Positions 9,247-15,898 of a stretch of DNA of 64,000 bases are shown in pieces. Numbering within the stretch: the first letter of the stretch is position 1; the number at the start of each line of letters is the position of its first letter. The DNA comes from a bacterium (GTDB taxonomy: Bacteria > Zixibacteria > MSB-5A5 > GN15 > FEB-12). The stretch spans positions 1 to 64,000 of the forward strand of contig JAUWMW010000001.1 of the NCBI GenBank assembly GCA_030612965.1. The letters run 5' to 3'. The notes under the pieces were generated by a model that was not told the origin of the DNA, ran no database searches, and saw only the letters and a program-made list of their open reading frames with translations. Position numbers and translations under genes: made by a program.

Positions 9247-9791
9247 TGAACATGAAAAAGGTGCTCGGACTTCTCGGTAGCGTAGTCAAGGGTGCTGCCG
9301 GTTTGGTCGGCGGCGACATTGTAACTAAGGCGGCCGAGGTTATTGATGCCATCTCCGGGAAGGCTGAGACCGATCCGGAGATGCAGAAGTTGTTACAAGA
9401 CCACGAGGCGACGATGGTCGGGCTGGCCCTGCAGGACGCCGAAGGTGCACGGCTCTTGATCCGGGAAGCCCAGAAGTCCGAAGATCCGTATGTCCGGCGC
9501 GTCCGACCGACATTCCTCTACCTGATCTACATCCTTTTGATTTTCAACTTCATTGTGATGCCGGTCCTATCCGGCGTCGCGGGCTTCGGAGTCGAGATCG
9601 TTCAGCTCACGGCGGAGGGAGCGATCACGACGAACGCGGTTGAGGCCGTAGAAACTATAGCCGTCAACACAATCGTTTATCCCGAGTTGCCGGAGCCGTT
9701 GTGGTGGGCGTTCACTTCGTCATTCCTCGGCTATGCTGGATTTCGATCATGGGATAAACGTAACAAACTCAAGAATGGAGAAAACAAATGA
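9246..9791 (+). CDS. Holin, GTA-type 3TM family
   Basis: 181 aa. The N-terminal amphipathic part has 'DPEMQKLLQDHEA' and 'SEDPYVRRVRPTFLYLIYILLI', typical of the 3TM holin family of gene-transfer agents (GTA_holin_3TM). A strong hydrophobic segment lies at about residues 91-112. Another ('PLWWAFTSSFLGYAGFRSWDK') is near the C-terminus, and its tail is positively charged. It should form the membrane lesion that releases the M15 endolysin just upstream. Good SD: GGGAG 8 nt before the ATG, which overlaps the previous stop. Confidence 0.85.
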   Translation: MNMKKVLGLLGSVVKGAAGLVGGDIVTKAAEVIDAISGKAETDPEMQKLLQDHEATMVGLALQDAEGARLLIREAQKSEDPYVRRVRPTFLYLIYILLIFNFIVMPVLSGVAGFGVEIVQLTAEGAITTNAVEAVETIAVNTIVYPELPEPLWWAFTSSFLGYAGFRSWDKRNKLKNGENK

Positions 9792-10051
9792 CTACTCTCG
9801 AATGGGCCGACTTCATTCGGCCAATGATTCTGGGCTTTGGCATCGCGGTGCTGGTCCAGTTCACAAAGGATCAGGTTCAGAAGGCAATCACAATCGCCAC
9901 GACCGGATACACGATCGGCGTCTGCTTGGTCGTCGCGATCGTATGGGGTTTGATCGGCGGCTGGACATGGCCGGGAATCTTCTTCTCGGCGGCGCTATCC
10001 TTCGCCGGGACTCAAGTCTGGTATTTGTTCGGCCGGGGCGTCCTCAGGTAG
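9788..10051 (+). CDS. Small membrane protein of the lysis cassette
   Basis: This 87-aa product has two hydrophobic segments (about residues 12-27 and 40-75) and a short basic end. The ATG overlaps the holin stop (ATGA). It could be a second holin, an antiholin or a pinholin-type partner. Nothing in the sequence decides between them. The position between the 3TM holin and another membrane protein supports a lysis role. Confidence 0.6.
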   Translation: MTTLEWADFIRPMILGFGIAVLVQFTKDQVQKAITIATTGYTIGVCLVVAIVWGLIGGWTWPGIFFSAALSFAGTQVWYLFGRGVLR

Positions 10052-10057
10052 CTGACT

Positions 10058-10330
10058 ATGCCGATCTTTAAGCCAAAGAACAAGCCAATCCTGAGATGGA
10101 GCCGTATTCTGCATTTCCTCCTGGCCGCCACACTCACGGCCTATGGCGGACACCTCTGGAACTATTCCGGCTCTGTGTGGACTGGAGCCGGGACAATCGC
10201 CGGCGGGCTGGCTTGGGAACTGTCCAACCGATTTGTCGGCAAGGGCTGGCATCCGTATGCGGACGCCCTCGACTTTTGGGCTTTTGTGGCCGGGGCTTTG
10301 ATGGCCGGAGTCGGCTGGAATCTAATCTAA
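10058..10330 (+). CDS. Small two-TM membrane protein at the end of the lysis cassette
   Basis: 90 aa with a basic N-terminus (KPKNKP...RWSR), one hydrophobic segment at about 16-30 and another near residues 70-88 ending 'AGVGWNLI'. It has no lipobox and no coiled coil, so it is not an obvious spanin. It is the last gene of the rightward late unit and is followed within 35 bp by a strong terminator. The function is unknown. A holin/antiholin or spanin-like role is inferred from place alone. Confidence 0.55.
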   Translation: MPIFKPKNKPILRWSRILHFLLAATLTAYGGHLWNYSGSVWTGAGTIAGGLAWELSNRFVGKGWHPYADALDFWAFVAGALMAGVGWNLI

Positions 10331-10363
10331 ATCCCCTCGTTGTGTGGCTGTGCTCCCACGACG

Positions 10364-10404
10364 ACAGGCGGGCGACTCGGCATCAGTCGTCCGCCCTGTT
10401 TTTT
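10364..10404 (+). terminator. Rho-independent terminator ending the late/lysis transcript
   Basis: GGCGGGCGACT (10367-10377) pairs with AGTCGTCCGCC (10384-10394) with one G-U pair, closed further by ACA/TGT with a bulged C, and is followed by TTTTTT. It lies directly after the lysis genes and before convergent minus-strand genes. Confidence 0.9.
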
Positions 10405-10441
10405 GCTGGGACCTAAATCGACGTTTTTCGCACGTTTCTTG

Positions 10442-10666
10442 CTAATGTTTGTTGTCCTGCATAGGGTTAACACCGGGACCGACTTCCCTCAATACAGTCT
10501 TCAATAATCGACCGGGGACCGGCGGGGCCTCGCCCTCCTTGACGAGGATGCAGCCATCCATTCCACATAGCGGGCACGGGTAGTGCCTGCCGGTCGACAG
10601 CTCAAAGAACCGAGCACCACCGCATAGGTAGCAGCTCTTGTGACGGTAACAAGTCACTTCTGACAT
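10442..10666 (-). CDS. Small zinc-ribbon protein
   Basis: This is a minus-strand gene of 74 aa. Its ATG (complement of 10664-10666) is preceded by GGAGG at 6-nt spacing, which decides this start over an upstream in-frame ATG. It contains C-x2-C-G-G (CYLCGG) and, after ~15 residues, C-x2-C-G (CPLCGM), a zinc ribbon similar to DnaJ-type or rubredoxin-like knuckles. It is convergent with the lysis genes. A weak promoter (TTGTGG, ~18 nt, ATTAAA) may lie just upstream. The function is unknown. Possible roles are a small regulatory or RNA-polymerase-interacting protein. Confidence 0.7.
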   Translation of the reverse strand: MSEVTCYRHKSCYLCGGARFFELSTGRHYPCPLCGMDGCILVKEGEAPPVPGRLLKTVLREVGPGVNPMQDNKH

Positions 10667-10827
10667 AAGACCTCCAGCAGTTAAATCGTTGCGTGCCTTT
10701 AGTCTTTTGTCGGCAGAATCACCACTGATCTTTAATGTTTCACGTGACACTATTCCACAATGTGCATAGGTCTGTGGAAAACGCCGAGTTATCTAAATCG
10801 GATAATTGGCTAATTTCTCTAAGGAAT

Positions 10828-10878
10828 GGCTCCTGAGCGACGATCTCGGCATCCACCGGGAAATTACACCTCGATGCC
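10828..10878. other. Conserved motif copy A: 21-nt sequence plus hairpin
   Basis: Positions 10828-10848 match 30116-30136 at 20 of 21 bases (core AGCGACGATCTCG). Each copy is followed by a hairpin with different but paired arms: GGCATC/GATGCC here, and a 12-bp stem in copy B. The loop halves share GG-AAA-T-ACACC. It lies in 275 bp that otherwise lack a convincing gene, between the zinc-ribbon gene and the minus-strand terminator. The function and the active strand are unknown. Confidence 0.5.
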
Positions 10879-10941
10879 GCGATCGGCCCGTCACCGCTAT
10901 GTATGGTTCTGAGGATTGATCCTACGGATGGTTTTAGATGC

Positions 10942-10979
10942 AAAAACCCGCTGCCGGCAGAGGAGGGCGACAGCGGGCT
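10942..10979 (-). terminator. Terminator of the minus-strand regulator operon
   Basis: Read on the minus strand, CCCGCTG is complementary to AGCGGG-side CAGCGGG (10947-10953 with 10971-10977) and is followed by TTTTT (10942-10946). It starts right at the stop codon of the preceding minus-strand reading frame, as expected for an operon end. Confidence 0.75.
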
Positions 10980-11229
10980 ATGAACCGTCAGCTATCCCGA
11001 TTAAGACACTGACGGAAGTTTGGAGCCGGCCCCGACTGCTTATCGAAAGCGCGCAAAGCAATCGTCCACACCAACCAGGAATGACCCGAATGGTAGTACA
11101 GCAGACCGGCGTACTGAACTGTTTGGTGGATTTTGGGTGCGGGCGGGGGTGGTTGGCCCGCCAGAGCCGAAGCTCCGTGACTGTCGATCCGCACATGAAG
11201 TTGAAGCGTTCGATATGTCGCGCCCGCAT
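10978..11229 (-). CDS. Uncertain third ORF of the minus-strand regulator operon
   Basis: A third coding unit is expected between the 40-aa gene and the terminator. This frame gives 83 aa (start 'MRARHIERFNF'), beginning 2 nt after the preceding stop. A second frame (10988-11194, GTG start) reads more like a protein in its second half ('LLYYHSGHSWLVWTIALRAFDK'). Either one of the two is real, or a frameshift joins the first half of one to the second half of the other. No family is recognised in any frame. Confidence 0.3.
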   Translation of the reverse strand: MRARHIERFNFMCGSTVTELRLWRANHPRPHPKSTKQFSTPVCCTTIRVIPGWCGRLLCALSISSRGRLQTSVSVLIGIADGS

Positions 11230-11230
11230 G

Positions 11231-11353
11231 TCATCGTGTTCTGCCTCTTCTGAGTTTATCGTAGAAGCGCAGCCGCCGCCTGTACCGACGGCGAACTGCT
11301 TTGTTCTTGACGTGTTTGATCTGCGCGTGGCGCTCCATGATTTGCGATCTCAT
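11231..11353 (-). CDS. Very basic 40-aa protein
   Basis: This short minus-strand gene has a product rich in Arg and Lys (…KAVRRRYRRRLRFYDKLRRG…). A second in-frame ATG is at 11338 (35 aa). It lies 12 nt after the ribbon-helix-helix gene in the same operon, and its stop overlaps ATG of the next frame (ATGA at 11231-11234). It probably binds nucleic acid by charge. No domain is recognised. Confidence 0.5.
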   Translation of the reverse strand: MRSQIMERHAQIKHVKNKAVRRRYRRRLRFYDKLRRGRTR

Positions 11354-11365
11354 AGCTCGCACTCT

Positions 11366-11551
11366 CTACTTGTTCTGGTCCGCAAATTCATCGGACCGTT
11401 GCTTTTCATCTTCCTCATCCATCGCCCTCTCCAGGAGCCGCGTTGCAACCTTGCTAACCGGCAGGTCCTCAGCTTTCGCCTTGCGAGTCAGTCGTCGCTT
11501 GGTCGCGCTCGGTATCCGGACGTAAAGGATGTCTTTCTTAACTGTACTCAT
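11366..11551 (-). CDS. Ribbon-helix-helix (Arc/MetJ-type) transcriptional regulator
   Basis: 61 aa. The N-terminal 'KKDILYVRIPSATKRRLTRKAKAEDLPVSKVATRLLERAM' shows the ribbon-helix-helix layout: a short DNA-binding strand (ILYVRIP), then two helices separated by 'DLPVS'. The tail is acidic and charged. The start at 11551 is chosen because a promoter -10 box occupies 11564-11569. The in-frame ATG at 11563 would lie inside the promoter. This leaves a leader of only about 6 nt. An inverted repeat between -35 and -10 suggests autorepression. First gene of a leftward operon, divergent from the early genes. Confidence 0.75.
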   Translation of the reverse strand: MSTVKKDILYVRIPSATKRRLTRKAKAEDLPVSKVATRLLERAMDEEDEKQRSDEFADQNK

Positions 11552-11562
11552 TGCGATTGCCA

Positions 11563-11591
11563 TGATATAGCAACCTGCTATCACTTGTCAA
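11563..11591 (-). promoter_or_regulatory. Promoter and overlapping operator of the RHH regulator operon
   Basis: Minus-strand TTGACA (11591-11586), 16-nt spacer, TATATC (11569-11564). The spacer and -10 contain an inverted repeat ATAGCA-ACC-TGCTAT (within 11566-11582), a plausible site for the encoded ribbon-helix-helix repressor. Binding there would block polymerase directly. Confidence 0.7.
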
Positions 11592-11602
11592 GCACTTTTT
11601 TC

Positions 11603-11668
11603 AAAAAAACGCCGACCTGTCTCCAGGCCGACGTCTGCAAAGACAACCACTCTCAGGAGAGAGTAGGG
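11603..11668 (-). ncRNA. Candidate ~66-nt small RNA
   Basis: A minus-strand promoter at 11703-11675 predicts a start near 11668. The RNA then contains hairpin ACUCUC-UCCU-GAGAGU, a small GUCU-UUGC-AGAC hairpin, and a terminator (CGUCGGCCUG-gaga-CAGGUCGGCG, complement of 11610-11633) followed by seven U (11603-11609). No ORF with a start site fits in it. The first loop presents UCCU, complementary to Shine-Dalgarno cores, suggesting antisense control of translation. The RNA is inferred, not observed. Confidence 0.55.
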
Positions 11669-11674
11669 AACGCC

Positions 11675-11703
11675 AAGATAGGAGCGGACTTGCGCGTTGT
11701 CAA
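11675..11703 (-). promoter_or_regulatory. Strong minus-strand promoter for the small RNA
   Basis: TTGACA (11703-11698), exactly 17 nt, TATCTT (11680-11675). The -35 overlaps the palindrome GTTGTCAAC (11696-11704). The plus strand here also has AT-rich sequences (TATATTATG at 11705-11713, TAATAC at 11729) that could drive the rightward early genes, and ACTTGCGC occurs twice (11688 and 11733). This is a divergent control region. Apart from these signals I see no gene on the plus strand in 11552-11848. Confidence 0.7.
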
Positions 11704-11848
11704 CTATATTATGTAAATTTAGGAAAAATAATACTTGCGCTCAGGATTCAACAGGGCTATCTTGCCGCCGATGCCAACATTACTGACAACCAGAACCATC
11801 CTGGTCGGCCTGACCGGGAATTATTTCAGAGCGAAAGGAGTGCCACGT

Positions 11849-12100
11849 ATGGTAAAACCAAGGCTGTTGCGATTCAGCCGCAGCAAATTGAGACAGTGGC
11901 TGGATGCGAACGAGATGGACGCCGGTGACATGATGCGACAGATGGTTAAGGAGGGTCCGGACGATCTTCAGCCATCGAGCACGTATATTCAAAACGTCCT
12001 ATCCGGCCAGACTAAGCGGCCGTCCGCCGACTATGTCTTTCTGTTCGCATTCGTCCTGGGCTGTTCAATCGATGAGCTCGGGGAACCTTATGACAACTGA
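11849..12100 (+). CDS. XRE/Cro-like helix-turn-helix protein
   Basis: 83 aa. The start at 11849 is set by GAAAGGAG 9 nt upstream. The body shows a Cro/CI-like helix-turn-helix: 'LRQWLDANEMDAGDMMRQM', then 'SSTYIQNVLSGQTKRPSADYVFLFAFVLGCSIDEL', with the recognition helix around 'STYIQNVLSG' and the family's C-terminal 'ALGCSIDEL'. It is the first gene of the rightward early unit, opposite the RHH operon, so the pair may form a regulatory switch. Its end overlaps the YqaJ gene by 11 bp. Confidence 0.75.
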   Translation: MVKPRLLRFSRSKLRQWLDANEMDAGDMMRQMVKEGPDDLQPSSTYIQNVLSGQTKRPSADYVFLFAFVLGCSIDELGEPYDN

Positions 12101-13034
12101 CCGCAAACAATTCCATATTGACCGAGGCTCGGGCGTAGGTGGCTCCGACATCGGCGCCTTGTGCGGTGTAAACCCGTTCAAGACCGAGATGCAGGTCTAC
12201 CTGGAAAAGGTGGGAGCTGTCGAACCGGCCGAGCCTAATAGCGCAATGAGGTGGGGCACGATCCTGGAGCCGGTGATTATCCAGGAGTTTTGCACTCAAT
12301 ATAATTGCAAGGTCCAGGTGGGCGTCGACATGGTACGCCTCGAGGGGCATCCTCACATCATCTATCACGCCGACGGGCTGATTCTGGATGAGAACGGCGA
12401 GGTGTTCGCCCTGCTCGAAGCTAAGACGTCCGGGCCATGGGGCAGGCTTTACTTCGGGCACTCCGGATCGGACGACGTGCCGCCCGCGTATAATCTCCAG
12501 GTACAGCAAGGTATGCTCTGTCATGATCTGGATCGTGCGTTCATGCCGGTGCTCATCTCCGGACAGGATTGGCGCGTGTTCGAGATCGAACGTAATGACA
12601 AGTTGATCAAAGACATGATAAAGGTGGCCGACAACTTCTGGCCCCGCGTCGTGGAACGTCGGCCTCCGGATATCGACGGCACGAAAGCCAGCAAGGACTT
12701 TCTGGCCGCGCTGTATCCGGACGATACCGGCGAGACGATGAAGGCCGATAGCTATTTGATCGAGTGGGTCAAAAGGCTGCACCAGGCGCGTGCGGACAAG
12801 GAGGCTGCCGAAGCCGTCGAGCTGGAAGCGCGTAATATGATCATGGACAAGATGCAGAGGGCGACCTATCTCGAAGGTCCGGGCTTTCGCATCTCTCACA
12901 AGAAAACCAAGGACCGGAAAAAGGTGGCCTACCAGAAGGTTGCTGAAGCGTTGAACGCTCCCAAGTCCTTGATCGAACAGCACACAACAACCACACCGGG
13001 CGGACGGCAGTTCCGGCCCACATGGAAGGAGTAA
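12090..13034 (+). CDS. YqaJ-type viral recombinase exonuclease
   Basis: 314 aa from the ATG at 12090. Motifs of the lambda-exonuclease/YqaJ PD-(D/E)XK fold are visible: 'GVGGSDIGALCGVNPFKTEMQVYLEKVG', 'MRWGTILEPVIIQEF', 'IIYHADGLILDE' (catalytic Asp) and 'ALLEAKTS' (E-x-K), then 'YNLQVQQGMLC'. The enzyme chews dsDNA 5'-3' to give 3' tails for annealing. Its partner is the annealing-type protein two genes on. The start codon overlaps the preceding gene. Confidence 0.9.
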   Translation: MTTDRKQFHIDRGSGVGGSDIGALCGVNPFKTEMQVYLEKVGAVEPAEPNSAMRWGTILEPVIIQEFCTQYNCKVQVGVDMVRLEGHPHIIYHADGLILDENGEVFALLEAKTSGPWGRLYFGHSGSDDVPPAYNLQVQQGMLCHDLDRAFMPVLISGQDWRVFEIERNDKLIKDMIKVADNFWPRVVERRPPDIDGTKASKDFLAALYPDDTGETMKADSYLIEWVKRLHQARADKEAAEAVELEARNMIMDKMQRATYLEGPGFRISHKKTKDRKKVAYQKVAEALNAPKSLIEQHTTTTPGGRQFRPTWKE

Positions 13035-13036
13035 TA

Positions 13037-13243
13037 ATGGGATACATACGTCCAGAAGCAAAAGGAATCATCCTGTTGGTCATCGTACCTTTGGTTACCT
13101 GGGCCAACCAATTGATTTGGAATGCTGTGGCCGTTGATCTTTTCAATGCTCCGGCAATTTCATTTTGGCAGAGCGCCGGATTGGAGTGGTTCGTTGCGAT
13201 GTTTTGGTGGCCATTACAATTAATGAGGATAGGAAAGGACTGA
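13037..13243 (+). CDS. Small membrane protein
   Basis: 68 aa from the ATG at 13037, which follows GGAAGGAG. Hydrophobic segments run about residues 11-26 (IILLVIVPLVTWA) and 42-60 (FWQSAGLEWFVAMFWWPL). It lies between the exonuclease and the annealing protein, a frequent place for small phage accessory ORFs. The function is unknown. Confidence 0.6.
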   Translation: MGYIRPEAKGIILLVIVPLVTWANQLIWNAVAVDLFNAPAISFWQSAGLEWFVAMFWWPLQLMRIGKD

Positions 13244-13246
13244 CCG

Positions 13247-14566
13247 ATGGGAAGCCAATCAAAGAACGAAAATATCAAGGAGCCACAGCCGGACAATCTG
13301 GGAGCGACGGCAGGTGAGATCGTCACGCAAGGTCATGCCTTGCAACAAGTGCGGACGGAATACTTTACCGCCGTCAGGGTAGAGATGCCACGCAACATGA
13401 AACTTGTCGCCGAGAAGGTCTTGGCTGAGGCAAGTCTGGCCGGTGAACTATGTCTCTATTCCTGGGACGTGCGCGACAAGGGCGCGAAGAAGCATATCGA
13501 AGGTCTCTCTATTCAGTCTGCGATGATCTTGGCTCGCAACTACGGCAACTGCGTGGTGGACATCAGCCATGTGATAGATCGCGTCGACGCTTGGGAGATC
13601 AAGGCCGTATTCATTGACCTGGAGGCGGGCGTATCTATTGCCCGGCCATTCCGCAAGGCCAAGCAGACCGGTAACACGGCAAAGATGCGTGCTAAGGATC
13701 CGGACCGTGCAGCCGACATCGAGTTCCAGACCGGTATCAGTAAGGCGGAGCGCAACGTGACCCTTCACGCTATGCCGATATGGTTACGGGATGACATGAT
13801 CACAGCCGCAAAGGATGGGGCCTTGAATAGGGTTGACGCTGCGATCGAGAAGGACGGCATTCAGAAGGTCCGCGAGATGATCGCCGACGCTCTGAAGAAG
13901 TTCGGCGTCTCGATCGAAAAGATGGAGGACACCGTAGATCTTAAGATGGCGGATTGGTCTAAACACGATATCTTCATGCTTCGGACGAACCTTCAGACAT
14001 TGAAGGACGGCATGGCAAGCGTCGATACCGTATTCCCCGGCAAGCCGGTGGACGACGAACCGAAGCCAGGTAAGGAACCAAAGGGCAAGCCGGACCTGCA
14101 GAGCACCGTGGCCGCCAAGGCCAACGGTGAAGAGCAGAAGCCACCGGAGGATGCATCATCTCCGGAGGACAAGGCAGCACCCGAAGAGGAACCGGAGCCT
14201 ACGGCCGAGCCGGAACAACCGAAGGCAACAGAGTCCGAGCCGCAACAGCCACCGCCGCAAGCGGAACCGGAGGGGCCAGCAAACCGCCTGAAGGAATTGA
14301 TGGCTATGAAAAAAGACCATCTCCAGGTTGAGGCCCTGGAGGCTATGCAGCGTGCGATGGACGCCGGAGTCATAGAGGACCAATTCGAGGGGGACGGTGA
14401 CAACACGCCATTCAAGCAGGATATGGTCAAAGAAGGTATCCTGAAGGACGGCGACGTGACATCATCGGCCAACAACAAGGGGCACCTGGCGCGACTCATC
14501 GCCCGGCTCGAAGGCCTGGTCGCCGACAAGAAGGAGACATCGAAGCAAGAACAACTACCATACTGA
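13247..14566 (+). CDS. Putative single-strand annealing protein (Sak3-like), acidic C-terminal linker
   Basis: 439 aa. Residues ~45-230 carry 'KHIEGLSIQSAMILARNYGNCVV', 'WEIKAVFIDLEAGVSIARPF' and 'ISKAERNVTLHAMPIWLRDDMI'. They match the layout of phage proteins annotated as Sak3-like annealing proteins, which keep 'IEGpSI..A..iAR..GN' and a 'N.g.R.a..a.lP' block. Residues ~265-330 form a Pro/Glu-rich linker, followed by a short C-terminal domain ending 'QEQLPY'. Its place between the YqaJ exonuclease and a RecF/SMC-like ATPase supports a role in homologous recombination. The family call is by resemblance. Confidence 0.6.
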   Translation: MGSQSKNENIKEPQPDNLGATAGEIVTQGHALQQVRTEYFTAVRVEMPRNMKLVAEKVLAEASLAGELCLYSWDVRDKGAKKHIEGLSIQSAMILARNYGNCVVDISHVIDRVDAWEIKAVFIDLEAGVSIARPFRKAKQTGNTAKMRAKDPDRAADIEFQTGISKAERNVTLHAMPIWLRDDMITAAKDGALNRVDAAIEKDGIQKVREMIADALKKFGVSIEKMEDTVDLKMADWSKHDIFMLRTNLQTLKDGMASVDTVFPGKPVDDEPKPGKEPKGKPDLQSTVAAKANGEEQKPPEDASSPEDKAAPEEEPEPTAEPEQPKATESEPQQPPPQAEPEGPANRLKELMAMKKDHLQVEALEAMQRAMDAGVIEDQFEGDGDNTPFKQDMVKEGILKDGDVTSSANNKGHLARLIARLEGLVADKKETSKQEQLPY

Positions 14567-14578
14567 GGGAGAACCCAA

Positions 14579-15898
14579 ATGCGCATAACGAAACTACAGA
14601 TTCATAACTTTCTCGGCTTGGCCTTTGTGAAGCTCACTAAGATCGGAAAGATCGTGCGCGTCACGGGCGAGAACGGCGTCGGTAAGTCATCGATCTTGCT
14701 GGCCATCAAAGAGAGTTTGAAATCGTCCGGTGTCAAGCCCACATTGATCAAAACCGGCGAAGACACGTCGGAGATCATGGTGGAGCTGGACAATCGTATT
14801 GCTATCCACCGCACGATCACGGGAACCACAAACCAAGTAAAGGTGCGTGTCGATGGTGCACCTCAGAAAAAGCCCGTGGCCTTCCTGGAGAGTTTACTTG
14901 GCGGTCTCGGGCTGAACCCGATCGAGTTTTTCCTGGCCAAACCCCCACAGCAGCGGGCCATGATCCTGAAGGCTCTCCCGGTGAAGCTCTCGCCCAAGAT
15001 GCTTGAGGATGTTGTGGGTGAGAGTAAGGTATCCATCGACCTTAGCCGCATCGACTACGACGATCACGGTTTGACGATCCTGTCCGGATTGCAAAAACAC
15101 GTCTACGATCTACGCCACCTGACGAATCAGGACGTGACCAGGTTGAAGAAGTCAATTGAGCAGGACACCGCAGATTTGCCGGAAGGTGTCGATCCGAAAC
15201 GATGGGACGGTTTTAACCTGGACGCCGCTATGGCAAACCTTGAGGACGCACAGCGGATCACGTCTGAAAACCTTGCCAAGCAGGACGAACGAAGCATGCT
15301 GCGTGAGGGATACGCCAACATAACGGCCGAGATCGAACGCCTCAACGGAAAGCTACAGAAGAACACTGAAAGGGGGATAGAACTCACTGCCGAGATCGAT
15401 GCGTTCGAGGCACCGGACGTTGACGCTATCAAGCAGGAGGTGTTAGACCATCGCGAACACTTGAGCCACGCGGCCACGCTGGAAGCCATCGAACGCAAGC
15501 GGACAGACCTTACAGTCAGAGAGACCGAGCACCGCAGCCTGGATTGGCTGCACGACAAGCTCAACGATGACCTGCCGCAGAGGTTGATCGAGAAGGCCGA
15601 CATACCGATCGCGGGCCTGAAGGTTACCCCGGACGGCATCATGGTCGGTGAGACGCCTCTGGATCAATTGTCCGAAGCTGAGCGGATCATCTTCTCCACG
15701 AGTCTCGCTCGTGCACTGTGCGGCCAGGCTAAATTTGTGTGTGTCGACGGCTTTGAAGCGATCGTAGGTAAGCTCCGCAAAAAGTTCGAGGCCGAGATGG
15801 AACAAGACGACATCGAATACTTCATCGCCGAAGCCACGCCGGACGACAAGCTGGCCGTGGACGGCGGAACCCTGTCAACCGAACAGGAGGCCTCATGA
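14579..15898 (+). CDS. RecF/SbcC-like ABC ATPase
   Basis: 439 aa. Residues 30-38 are a Walker A (GENGVGKSS) after the typical start 'ITKLQIHNFLGL'. A coiled coil spans about residues 215-330. Near the end, 'LDQLSEAERI' resembles a degenerate ABC signature and 'KFVCVDGFEAI' the Walker B region. Such short SMC-like ATPases travel with phage exonuclease/annealing cassettes and act in DNA repair or replication-linked recombination. SD GAGGGAG precedes the ATG. The stop overlaps the next ATG (ATGA). Confidence 0.85.
   Translation: MRITKLQIHNFLGLAFVKLTKIGKIVRVTGENGVGKSSILLAIKESLKSSGVKPTLIKTGEDTSEIMVELDNRIAIHRTITGTTNQVKVRVDGAPQKKPVAFLESLLGGLGLNPIEFFLAKPPQQRAMILKALPVKLSPKMLEDVVGESKVSIDLSRIDYDDHGLTILSGLQKHVYDLRHLTNQDVTRLKKSIEQDTADLPEGVDPKRWDGFNLDAAMANLEDAQRITSENLAKQDERSMLREGYANITAEIERLNGKLQKNTERGIELTAEIDAFEAPDVDAIKQEVLDHREHLSHAATLEAIERKRTDLTVRETEHRSLDWLHDKLNDDLPQRLIEKADIPIAGLKVTPDGIMVGETPLDQLSEAERIIFSTSLARALCGQAKFVCVDGFEAIVGKLRKKFEAEMEQDDIEYFIAEATPDDKLAVDGGTLSTEQEAS

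Noticed and set aside
10916..11716. Long plus-strand open frame through the regulatory island
   Set aside because: It runs antisense across the RHH gene, its promoter, the small-RNA unit and two terminators, and its sequence shows no natural protein features.
12012..13061. Long minus-strand frame opposite the YqaJ gene
   Set aside because: It is the antisense shadow of a gene with clear nuclease motifs; its composition reflects the other strand.
13993..14586. Serine-rich minus-strand frame
   Set aside because: It mirrors the acidic Pro/Glu linker of the annealing-type protein; no ribosome site.
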